Part shown: positions 40,557 to 47,831 of the stretch, piece by piece
Numbering within the stretch: the first letter of the stretch is position 1
Layout: every line of letters starts with the position of its first letter
Assembly: GCA_963754065.1 (NCBI GenBank)
Contig: CAVWFH010000008.1
Location: forward strand, 175,275-239,274
Origin: JALORV01 sp963754065
GTDB taxonomy: Bacteria > Pseudomonadota > Gammaproteobacteria > Burkholderiales > Burkholderiaceae_F
Direction: 5' to 3'
Length of the DNA stretch: 64,000 bases
The notes under the pieces: model-generated
What the model was told of the DNA's origin: nothing
Database searches by the model: none
What the model saw: the letters and a program-made list of their open reading frames with translations, nothing else
Position numbers and translations under genes: made by a program

Positions 40557-41729
40557 CTACGCGGGACGGTCGGGCGTCGAGTGTGCATCCTGCACGACGA
40601 GATGTACAAAGTGCAGCTTGGCGACGACCGGCCGCGACATCACGAACGGGTAGAAGTCCCGCTGCCCCATGCTGCGCGCCAGTTCGTTCAGCACCATGGT
40701 CATCTCGATCCATCCGTTGAGGAAACCCAGGAAGCTCTCGGCGGCAGGATCGTCCGGCGCATACAGGTCGGCGCGTGTGAACGGATTGGCTTCGGCCTCG
40801 AGGTCCTCGGCGTCGAGCCCGAAGCTGAGCGCGGTGCCGAGGCTGTCGAGCACGTGCAGGTAGTGAGCCCACGACTCTGCCCAGTCCTCCCAGGGATGTG
40901 TTGACGCATACGAGCTGATGTACCGACTCGCCCAGTCCGCCGGCGGTCCATTTTCGTAGTTCGTCTTCAAGGCCGCTGCGTAGTCGGCCCGTTCGTCGCC
41001 GAACAAGGCGCGGAAAGGCTCGAGCCACTTCGTATCCCACACCAGCCGATCCCAGTAGTAGTGACCGATCTCGTGCCGGAAGTGACCGAGCAGCGTTCGG
41101 TACGGTTCGCGCAAGTCGTGGCGGATTTTTTCGCGCTTGGCGTCGTCGGCCTCTTCGACGTTCAGCGTGACCAGGCCGCTGGCATGCCCGGTCAGCACGC
41201 GCGGCCCTTCGGCCGGGGAGCGCAGGAAGTCGAACATCACGCCGCGCTCCGGATCCTCGTCGACCTTCGACTTGACCGGCAGGCCGAGCGCCAGCAGCTG
41301 CGACACGAGCCGACGCTTGGCGCCCTCGATGGCGCCCCAATAGCGCTGGTTGTCGGCGTCGGTGAGATCGGGAATCGTCCGGTTCAGCCGACAGGCGATG
41401 CAATGCGCGTTGGGATCATCGGCGCGCAACAGCCAGTTGCAGCCGGCGGGCGTATGCAGGTTGGCACACGACTTGTACTCGCGCTCTTCGTCGGCAAGCT
41501 TGTCATCAACAACGCGCCAAAGCCCGTCCGTGCTGCCGGCGGACAGCGAGACAACGGCCGCGCGCTCCGGTACGTAGCCGAGCGGCGACTTGCACGCCAG
41601 GCACAGGCTGTTGGCGAAGAACACCGGTCGACCGCACTGGCATCGGAACGAGCGCGAGTGCCGTGACACGCTGGGCGCCTTCCGGCTTGAAGACATGAGC
41701 TGCGAGACAGCTTCAAACAGGTTCTTCAA
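40557..41729 (-). CDS. Putative zinc-binding metallopeptidase (COG4307)
   Basis: 390 residues. An N-terminal zinc ribbon (CQCG and CLAC around residues 30-45, then further cysteines in SCANLHTPAGC and CIACR) precedes a metallopeptidase-like domain with HEIGHYYWDRL (HExxH) and the downstream WEDWAESWAHYLHVLD helix that supplies the third ligand. The family is widespread in proteobacteria with no defined substrate. The start is TTG 41729, with GGAG 6 bases upstream; ATG 41696 has no ribosome-binding site. It is on the same strand as, and 113 bases downstream of, the hemerythrin gene. Confidence 0.85.
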   Translation of the reverse strand: MKNLFEAVSQLMSSSRKAPSVSRHSRSFRCQCGRPVFFANSLCLACKSPLGYVPERAAVVSLSAGSTDGLWRVVDDKLADEEREYKSCANLHTPAGCNWLLRADDPNAHCIACRLNRTIPDLTDADNQRYWGAIEGAKRRLVSQLLALGLPVKSKVDEDPERGVMFDFLRSPAEGPRVLTGHASGLVTLNVEEADDAKREKIRHDLREPYRTLLGHFRHEIGHYYWDRLVWDTKWLEPFRALFGDERADYAAALKTNYENGPPADWASRYISSYASTHPWEDWAESWAHYLHVLDSLGTALSFGLDAEDLEAEANPFTRADLYAPDDPAAESFLGFLNGWIEMTMVLNELARSMGQRDFYPFVMSRPVVAKLHFVHLVVQDAHSTPDRPA

Positions 41730-41842
41730 GCGGGACTCCAATCGTTGCGCTGATCGACGGCAGGGCCGGCATTTTCCTACAGTGAGGGCGGACGTGCCTC
41801 CTGTGAGGCCACGGGGGCGTGGCAGTAGGCAGGCGGCACAAA

Positions 41843-42446
41843 TCAACCGTCGGGGCCGCGCCCTTGTCGGTCCGACGGCAGCGTGCCTTCCGTCGCCGGC
41901 TTGTCACTCCACTCGAGTCCGCGCCGCTCCGCCATTGAACGGCCGACCGTTGACCAGTCGGCCGCGCTCAGTCGGCGGCGCAGCGCAGGCAGGACGACTT
42001 TCTCTTCGACTTCAATGTGCCGGTCGTAGCCGGACGCAAAGCTTGCGATCAGGTCCGGATCGAGCGGCGCGGGATCGCCCGCGCTGATCCGCGCGAGCGT
42101 GACATCGAGACGACGCCAGACCTCGGCCATCGTGAGATGCTCCGCCTCGATGCGATCGAGCGCATCGAGAGCCGGCTGTTCGGCGCTGCCACTGCGCTCG
42201 CGCAGCAGTGGAAAGAGATCGACTTCTTCATCTTCATGATGTCGTGGCGCGGCTTCGTTGAAGTAGCGCCGGATCGATGCCGCGCTGCGCTGGGCTTCCT
42301 CGTCGGCGCCGACGCGAGCGACGTGAGCTTTCGAGTCGGATGATGAGTGCGGCGAACCGCTTGACGCGTTCGTGGCAGGCGAGCCACATCTCGACTGGGG
42401 CGTCGAAACCGGCGTCCGGACTGCGAAATTCGATCGGAGAAGTCAC
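41843..42446 (-). CDS. Hemerythrin HHE-domain protein, +1 frameshift
   Basis: About 200 residues after repair. The N-terminal helix ends VEMWLACHERVKRFAALIIRL; deleting one base at 42332 continues it as KAHVARVG and brings in the di-iron ligands: HHEDEEVDLFP, EAEHLTMAEVW and HIEVEEKVVLP. Hemerythrin-like proteins bind O2 or NO through a di-iron site. 604 bases = 201 codons + 1. The start is GTG 42446, overlapping the SirB2-like stop as GTGA. Location near nar genes would fit a role in nitrosative stress or iron-sulphur repair, which is inference. Confidence 0.82.
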
Positions 42447-42841
42447 ACGCCAACTCCTGCAAGGATTCCAAGCGGATGCTTGGTCAGGGCCACGACGACG
42501 ATGTAGGCGAAGGCCGCGATAGCCATTGCGAATGCGACAGGCCGGGTTCGTGGCGGCCCGCGCAGCGCGACGCCGCCTGCAACGATATACGCGATCAGAC
42601 CGATGATCTTGGCTGCTAGCCAGTCCGACGACAGGGGATCGATGTGGGCGAGGACCGCAAGTGACACGCCGCTCGCCAGTAGCAAGGTGTCAACGACATG
42701 GGGCACGGTGCGGAAGGCGAGTGTTCGCGCCCCTTTCGACTCGCGCCGGACCATCGAGTAGCGCAGCACAAACCCGAGTCCGGAGACCCCTACGCAGCCA
42801 ACATGCACGAGCTTCAGCGTCGAATAGAGAGTCACTGTCAT
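42443..42841 (-). CDS. SirB2-family membrane protein
   Basis: 132 residues with four transmembrane helices; TLYSTLKLVHVGCVGVSGLG, TVPHVVDTLLLASGVSLAVL and IIGLIAYIVAGGVALR are typical of SirB2. The family is of unknown function and is commonly found near denitrification or nitrogen-oxide genes in betaproteobacteria. ATG 42841 overlaps the upstream stop (ATGA), and its own stop overlaps the hemerythrin GTG (GTGA), so the three genes are coupled. Confidence 0.88.
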   Translation of the reverse strand: MTVTLYSTLKLVHVGCVGVSGLGFVLRYSMVRRESKGARTLAFRTVPHVVDTLLLASGVSLAVLAHIDPLSSDWLAAKIIGLIAYIVAGGVALRGPPRTRPVAFAMAIAAFAYIVVVALTKHPLGILAGVGV

Positions 42842-43155
42842 CCGGGCCGTCCGTCGGCGCGGGGTCGCAGGAGGATGGGCAAGTAGCGGGCGGCCCACGC
42901 AGTCCAGACGAGTGTCCACAGTGCGGCGGCAGCCGGCAATGCAACGCTGGTGCTGGGCCAAAGCGGTGCGGACAGCAGGAGCCACACCACCCACGCGAAC
43001 GACGCAAACAGCAGCATCACGCCACCGGCAAAGAACGCCAGCCGATGCGGCGCCAGCAGCAGGGCGCGAAGCGCGGCCTTCGGTGGCGCCGTCTCCGGTC
43101 GCGGACCTCTGTCGATCTGCGTCGCCGGTGCGATGCGGATAGTCGGCCGCGTCAT
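42838..43155 (-). CDS. Small membrane protein resembling the N-terminus of NnrS
   Basis: 105 residues from ATG 43155 (GTG 43158 is adjacent). A polar N-terminus is followed by LLLAPHRLAFFAGGVMLLFA and a second hydrophobic hairpin (ALPAAAALWTLVWTAWAARY). APHRLxFFxG is reminiscent of the first helix of NnrS-type proteins linked to nitric oxide, which are about 400 residues, so this could be a short relative or a remnant. The stop overlaps the SirB2 start. The resemblance is from memory of the motif only. Confidence 0.55.
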   Translation of the reverse strand: MTRPTIRIAPATQIDRGPRPETAPPKAALRALLLAPHRLAFFAGGVMLLFASFAWVVWLLLSAPLWPSTSVALPAAAALWTLVWTAWAARYLPILLRPRADGRPG

Positions 43156-43181
43156 CACGATGAAATTCCGTCCGCGGTGCG

Positions 43182-43952
43182 TCAGGGACCGGACGCCGGC
43201 ACGCCACTGGCATCGAGCGACAATGCCGGGTCCCGCAGTTTGTACGGGCCGGTGCCGGCGTTATCGGCCTGCGAGGCGGGCACGAAGCCGCCGCGCTGCA
43301 CATCGAAGACGTGCACTTCGCCATCCTCGATGACGTAGTGCCAGCCGTGCAGAGTCAACGTCCCGCCTTCGACCCGCTCTCGCACCATCGGATAGTCCAT
43401 CAAGCGCTCAAGCTGCAGCACGATGGCACGCTGTTCGGTGCGTCGAAGGGCATCTGGCCCGGGCTCGGCGACCGGCAGCACCGCCTCGCGTCCGAGTTCC
43501 AGCCAGCGCACGAGGTTCTGTGCCGCAGCCGGCACTCCTTCGTAGAGCGCACGGATCGCGCCACAGTGGCTGTGCCCGCAGACTACGATGCGCCGGACGT
43601 TGAGGGTGAGCACTGCGAATTCGATCGCGGCGGCGGTCCCGTGGAAGCCCACCCAGCGCCGGGCCGCCCCAAGCTGGGTGAGCCCCCTTGGGGGGCCGAC
43701 GCCTACGGCGTCTTGGGGGCAATCGAGGTACTGATCGTAGGGCGGGACAAAACCGCCGACATTGCGGACGAGGAAGAGCTCGCCCGGCCCGGTGCCGGTG
43801 AGCAGGTACGGAACGATGCGCGAGTCGCTGCAGCCGATGAACAGTGTCAGCGGACGCTGGCCGTCGTCGACGAGCTGCTGAAACTGGGCGCGATACTGCG
43901 GAAATGCGTCGTCCTTGAAGCGCCGCAGCCGCTCGAGCAGCTCGTCGGGCAT
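43182..43952 (-). CDS. Beta-class carbonic anhydrase with in-frame repeat insertion
   Basis: 256 residues. Hydrates CO2 to bicarbonate with zinc held by Cys41 (CSDSR, with Asp43/Arg45), His127 and Cys130 (GHSHCGA). In ordinary members the Cys to His-x-x-Cys spacing is about 56 residues; here it is 86. The excess comes from roughly 28-30 residues (around PQDAVGVGPPRGLTQLG) inserted between VPPYD and GFHGTAAAIEFAV, encoded by a hairpin-rich repeat at 43650-43733. It follows the prolyl isomerase by 17 bases on the same strand and may end the nar transcript. Confidence 0.93.
   Translation of the reverse strand: MPDELLERLRRFKDDAFPQYRAQFQQLVDDGQRPLTLFIGCSDSRIVPYLLTGTGPGELFLVRNVGGFVPPYDQYLDCPQDAVGVGPPRGLTQLGAARRWVGFHGTAAAIEFAVLTLNVRRIVVCGHSHCGAIRALYEGVPAAAQNLVRWLELGREAVLPVAEPGPDALRRTEQRAIVLQLERLMDYPMVRERVEGGTLTLHGWHYVIEDGEVHVFDVQRGGFVPASQADNAGTGPYKLRDPALSLDASGVPASGP
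43650..43733. repeat. REP-like hairpin repeat inserted in the carbonic anhydrase gene
   Basis: Three adjacent palindromes are visible on the plus strand: ACCCAGC...GCTGGGT, GCCCCC-TT-GGGGGC and GACGCC-TAC-GGCGTC. The block keeps the reading frame and encodes extra residues not expected in the enzyme family. Similar GC-rich hairpin blocks lie before narH (47731-47790) and before the AAA ATPase (57728-57785). Confidence 0.65.
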
Positions 43953-43969
43953 TGCCGCGCCCGCCCGGT

Positions 43970-44765
43970 CTACTGCACCAGCGGCGTGCTGGCAGCGTCG
44001 AGGTCGACGCCCTCGAGCCGGGCCTGGCCGGCCAGCACCTGCAGGTACTGTCGCAACGCGTTCGCGTAGGCCTGACGCTCGAGCGTTTGCCGTACGGCCG
44101 CCTGCACGGCTTCATAGGGCGGTACCGTGCCTGGCTCGCGCTCCAGAACTTCGACGACATGCAGGCCGTAACGGCTGCGCACCAGTCGCGCCAGCACGCC
44201 GACTTCGAGCTGGCCGAAGATCTCGCGCGCGAACTCGGGCGCGCACTCCGCCGCGGTCAGCCAGCCGAGCTGGCCTCCGTCCTGCCCGCTCGGGCAGTTC
44301 GACAACTGCGCCGCGGCTTGCGGGAATCGATCAGCCTCTCCGTGCCTGCGCGCGCGCAGGTCCAGCAGGCACGCCTCGGCGCGCTTGCGTAGCAGGTCGA
44401 TATCGACGCCCGGCGTCACGGCGAACAGGATGTGGCGCAAGCGCACCTTTTCTCCGACCGCGTAGCGAGCCGCGTTGGCGGCATGAAAGCGCCGGCAGGT
44501 CGAGTCATCGGCGCGCGGTTGTACCAGCTCGCGTTCGAGCAGTGCTTCGATGGCATCGGACGCTGCCTCACTGATGACACCGCGTACCGGTGCGGGGTCG
44601 TCGTGCGCGAGCAGCTCGGCCTGGATGGCGGCCTGGCGCAGCAGCTCGACGGTCGCGCGGCGGCGCAACTCATCCGACGACAAGGCCTCCTCCGCGTCTG
44701 CGACAGCGATGCCTCCGACGCGAGGGGTCGTCGCCGGCTGCCGGGGATAAAACCGCGGCCGTCAT
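43970..44765 (-). CDS. NifM-like PpiC peptidylprolyl isomerase of the nar operon, +1 frameshift
   Basis: Parvulin-type prolyl isomerase of about 264 residues after repair. A helical N-terminal region (LRRRATVELLRQAAIQAELL) leads to a PpiC domain (VRLRHILFAV, GGQLGWLTAAECAPEFA, VRSRYGLHVVEVLERE). It is known as a companion of narGHJI in betaproteobacteria and probably helps fold or mature the reductase. ATG 44765 overlaps the narI stop (TGATG); its first ~15 codons (MTAAVLSPAAGDDPS) are in another frame from the rest, and one extra base near 44716-44725 explains it (796 bases = 265 codons + 1). A TTG at 44683 is the only other start. Confidence 0.82.
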
Positions 44766-45490
44766 CACGACACCCGACCCGGAACGTTCTGGCCGGCGGG
44801 CACGTTCAGCCGTCGCGAGCGTACGACCTGATAGGGGCGGAATATGTAGGCGATGGACGCGAGCCCGCTCCACACGTGCACCAGCCGGCTGAACGGCAGC
44901 AGCAGGAAGATCGTCATGCCCAGCACCATGTGCACCTTGAACGGCCAGGCGATTTCCGTCAGCAGGTTGGCATCGGGACGGAACGTCGCCACGCCCTGCA
45001 GGTAGCTGGAAAGAATCAGCATCGCGTGCGCGTCGACGCGGTGCGCGTATGAAAGCGGCAGCGTGATCAATCCAAGCACCAGCTGGATCCACAGGATGAT
45101 CAGGATCGCCAGGTCGGTGCGGTGACTCGTGAGCCGGATGCGCGGATCGAACAGGCGCCGGTGCAGCAGCATCGACAGTCCGATGAAGCAGGCGAGGCCC
45201 GCGAGACCGCCGGAAGCGATCGCGAACAACTGCTTGGTCGGCGCGCTGATGAACGGTTCGTAGACCCAGTGCGGGGTCAACAGGCCGACGGTATGGCCGA
45301 ACAGCAGGAACAGGATGCCGATGTGGAAGAGGTTGCTGCCCCAGCGTAGCTGCCTGGCGCGCAGCATCTGGGACGAGTCGCTCTTCCATGTGTACTGGTC
45401 GCGATCGAAGCGGGCCAGGCTGCCCATGAAGAAAAACGCCAGGCAGATGTAGGGAAACACGTTGAAGAAGAAGTCGTTCAGGGTCTTCAT
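44765..45490 (-). CDS. narI: Respiratory nitrate reductase gamma subunit
   Basis: 241-residue membrane cytochrome b that takes electrons from quinol and passes them to NarH. Five transmembrane helices are visible, with haem-ligand histidines in NLFHIGILFLLFGHTVG and in VHMVLGMTIFLLLPFSRLVHVWSG. ATG 45490 has GGAG 6 bases upstream. It follows narJ by 10 bases and overlaps the prolyl isomerase start by one base. Confidence 0.97.
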   Translation of the reverse strand: MKTLNDFFFNVFPYICLAFFFMGSLARFDRDQYTWKSDSSQMLRARQLRWGSNLFHIGILFLLFGHTVGLLTPHWVYEPFISAPTKQLFAIASGGLAGLACFIGLSMLLHRRLFDPRIRLTSHRTDLAILIILWIQLVLGLITLPLSYAHRVDAHAMLILSSYLQGVATFRPDANLLTEIAWPFKVHMVLGMTIFLLLPFSRLVHVWSGLASIAYIFRPYQVVRSRRLNVPAGQNVPGRVS

Positions 45491-45500
45491 GACGTACTCC

Positions 45501-46200
45501 TCAGGCCGCCGCGCGGCGCGGCGTGCGGGCAGGGCGGACGATGTGGACAGGCTGCTCGGCGTTTGGCGCCGACTGGCCGTTGGTACTGCAGCCACCGAAG
45601 GCTTCGGGCTCGGCCCAGGCTTCGTCCATGGCGGGCTCGGCGGACACCGGTACCCGGTCGGCGCGCTCGCCGGCCAGGTCGAGCACCGCGGCCAGCACGC
45701 TGGCATAGGGGCTCTGGCGTTCCAGCAGTGCGCTGAAGATCGCCCGCACGACATGGGCAATCTCGCGCGAGGAACTCGCGCGCCTGGGCGGGCGGCTGCG
45801 TGCTGGCGAACTCCAGCACGACGGGCAGGTAGTCGGGCAGCTCGCCCGGTGCAAGGTGAAGGCCGGCACGCTCGTAGGTCTGCGCCAGGTCGACCATCGC
45901 GGGTCCGCGGTCGCGGCTGTCGCCGTGCACGTGCTCGAACAGGTGCAATGCCGTGCGGCGGCCCCGGTCGAAGATCTCCACGTACTCGGCTTCGGTGCGC
46001 AGTGGAGCGGTGCCGCGGAGCTGGCCGACGAGCGCGTCCAGTTCCGTCAGACGACCGGAGTCGAGTGCGGCCTCCGCGTGCAGGGCGTCACGCAAGGGCG
46101 GAAGCAGCGCGCGCAGCTCGGCGTCGGGGTAGCGCAGCAGCCAGGCCAGCGCGCGCAGCGTGTGAGTCATTCTCGGCGGGGTGGAGTCGAAGAGATTCAT
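45501..46200 (-). CDS. narJ: Nitrate reductase assembly chaperone NarJ, +1 frameshift
   Basis: About 232 residues after repair. NarJ binds apo-NarG and promotes molybdenum cofactor insertion and membrane attachment. The N-terminal part (TLRALAWLLRYPDAELRALL, EAEYVEIFDRGRRTALHLFEH region) matches the TorD/DmsD-like fold. The frame changes at about 45768; deleting one base gives AREFLREIAHVVRAIFSAL and the C-terminal region. 700 bases = 233 codons + 1. ATG 46200 is the start, two bases before the narH stop region. Confidence 0.92.
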
Positions 46201-46202
46201 CG

Positions 46203-47726
46203 TTACACCGTCGCCTTGATGGGGATCGTCCGCTTCTTCTCGCTGCCGAAGAGGCTGGTCTCGGACACGCCCTCGCTGCAGCCGTTGCCGAAGGAAAAGC
46301 CGCAGCCGCCGCGCACGTTGAACGCGTTTTCCGCGTATTCGCGATGCGTCGTTGGGATCACGAAGCGGTCTTCGTAGTTCGCGATCGCCATCACGCGGTA
46401 CATGTCCTCGACCTCGGCGCGCGTCAGTCCGACGCGCTCGAGCACCGCGGGCTTGTCGACGCCGTCGACGTGACGGCTGCGCATGAACACACGCATCGCC
46501 ATCATCCGCTCGAGCGCGCGTGCCACGGGTTCCTCGTCGCCCGCGGTCAGCAGGTTGGCCAGGTACTTCAGCGGAATGCGCAGGCTGCGCACATCCGGCA
46601 GTTCGCCGTTCATGCCGACCTCGCCGGTCTGTGCGCGCGCGGTGACCGGCGACAGCGGCGGGATGTACCAGACCATGGGCAGCGTGCGGTACTCGGGGTG
46701 CAGCGGCAGCGCCACGCGCCAGTCGACCGCCATCTTGTAGACCGGCGAGGTCTTCGCCGCGGCAAGCCACGCTTCGGGGATGCCGTCGGCGCGCGCCTGC
46801 TCGATCACGCGCGGGTCGTTCGGGTCGAGGAAGATGCCGAGCTGCGCCGAGTACAGGTTCTTGTCGTGCTCGGTGCTTGCGGCTTCCTCGATGCGGTCGG
46901 CGTCATACAGCAGCACGCCGAGGTAGCGGATGCGGCCGACGCAGGTTTCGCTGCACACCGTCGGCTGGCCGGCCTCGATGCGCGGGTAACAGAAGATGCA
47001 CTTCTCGGCCTTGCCGCTCTTCCAGTTGTAGTAGATCTTCTTGTACGGGCAGCCGCTGACGCACATGCGCCAGCCGCGGCACTTGTCCTGGTCGATCAGC
47101 ACGATGCCGTCTTCCTCGCGCTTGTAGATCGAGCCCGACGGGCAGCTCGCGACGCATGACGGGTTCAGGCAGTGCTCGCACAGCCGCGGCAGGTACATCA
47201 TGAAGGTGTTCTCGAACTGGCCGTAGATCTCCTTCTGGATGTCGTCGAAGTTGCGGTCCTTGCTGCGCTTCGAGAATTCGCCGCCGAGTATCTCCTCCCA
47301 GTTCGGACCCCACTCGATCTTCTCCATGCGCTGGCCGGTGATCAGCGAGCGCGGACGGGCGGTCGGCGCCGCCTTCATCTCGGGCGCCGAGTGCAGGTGC
47401 TCATAGTCGAAGGTGAAGGGCTCGTAGTAGTCGTCGATCTCCGGCAAATTCGGGTTGGCGAAGAGCTTCATCAGGAGCTGCCACTTGCCGCCCTGGCGCG
47501 GAACGATCGAGCCGTCGCTCTTGCGGACCCAGCCACCGTTCCACTTGTCCTGGTTCTCCCACTCCTTCGGATAGCCGATACCGGGCTTGGTCTCGACGTT
47601 GTTGAACCAGGCGTACTCGACGCCCGGCCGGCTGGTCCAGACGTTCTTGCAGGTGACGCTGCAGGTGTGGCAGCCGATGCACTTGTCGAGATTCAGCACC
47701 ATGCCGATCTGTGCGCGTACTTTCAT
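46203..47726 (-). CDS. narH: Respiratory nitrate reductase beta subunit
   Basis: 507 residues. NarH carries three [4Fe-4S] and one [3Fe-4S] cluster between NarI and NarG. The cysteine groups are visible: CIGCHTCSVTCK, CEHCLNPSCVASCPSG, CRGWRMCVSGCPYKK (Trp in place of one Cys gives the 3Fe cluster) and CIFCYPR. ATG 47726 has GGGAGG upstream, contributed by a repeat, and overlaps the stop of a 27-codon mini-ORF (ATGA). No frame break is present in this subunit. Confidence 0.97.
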   Translation of the reverse strand: MKVRAQIGMVLNLDKCIGCHTCSVTCKNVWTSRPGVEYAWFNNVETKPGIGYPKEWENQDKWNGGWVRKSDGSIVPRQGGKWQLLMKLFANPNLPEIDDYYEPFTFDYEHLHSAPEMKAAPTARPRSLITGQRMEKIEWGPNWEEILGGEFSKRSKDRNFDDIQKEIYGQFENTFMMYLPRLCEHCLNPSCVASCPSGSIYKREEDGIVLIDQDKCRGWRMCVSGCPYKKIYYNWKSGKAEKCIFCYPRIEAGQPTVCSETCVGRIRYLGVLLYDADRIEEAASTEHDKNLYSAQLGIFLDPNDPRVIEQARADGIPEAWLAAAKTSPVYKMAVDWRVALPLHPEYRTLPMVWYIPPLSPVTARAQTGEVGMNGELPDVRSLRIPLKYLANLLTAGDEEPVARALERMMAMRVFMRSRHVDGVDKPAVLERVGLTRAEVEDMYRVMAIANYEDRFVIPTTHREYAENAFNVRGGCGFSFGNGCSEGVSETSLFGSEKKRTIPIKATV

Positions 47727-47806
47727 GACGCCTCCCGCCGAGCCGCCTCAAGGGAGGCGAACGCCCCCTCGGGGGGCAGCGAATGAATGTGAGCGTGGGG
47801 GTACAT
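47723..47806 (-). CDS. 27-residue mini-ORF coupled to narH
   Basis: ATG 47806 has AGAGG 6 bases upstream, and the frame ends in a TGA that overlaps the narH ATG (ATGA). The peptide begins MYPHAHIHS, contains PPEGAFASLEAAR and ends REAS. Much of it is encoded by a GC-rich hairpin repeat. It sits between narG (stop 25 bases upstream) and narH, so ribosomes finishing it could reinitiate on narH. It may be a real leader peptide, or a by-product of the repeat supplying a ribosome-binding site. Confidence 0.5.
   Translation of the reverse strand: MYPHAHIHSLPPEGAFASLEAARREAS
47731..47790. repeat. GC-rich hairpin repeat between narG and narH
   Basis: Contains GCCTC...GAGGC type pairing (CCGCCTCAAGGGAGGCG) and the palindrome GCCCCCTCGGGGGGC. 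On the minus strand it supplies the GGGAGG that serves as narH ribosome-binding site. It resembles hairpin blocks at 43650-43733 and 57728-57785. Confidence 0.5.
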
Positions 47807-47831
47807 AGACTTCCTCTCTGATCGGCGTGGG

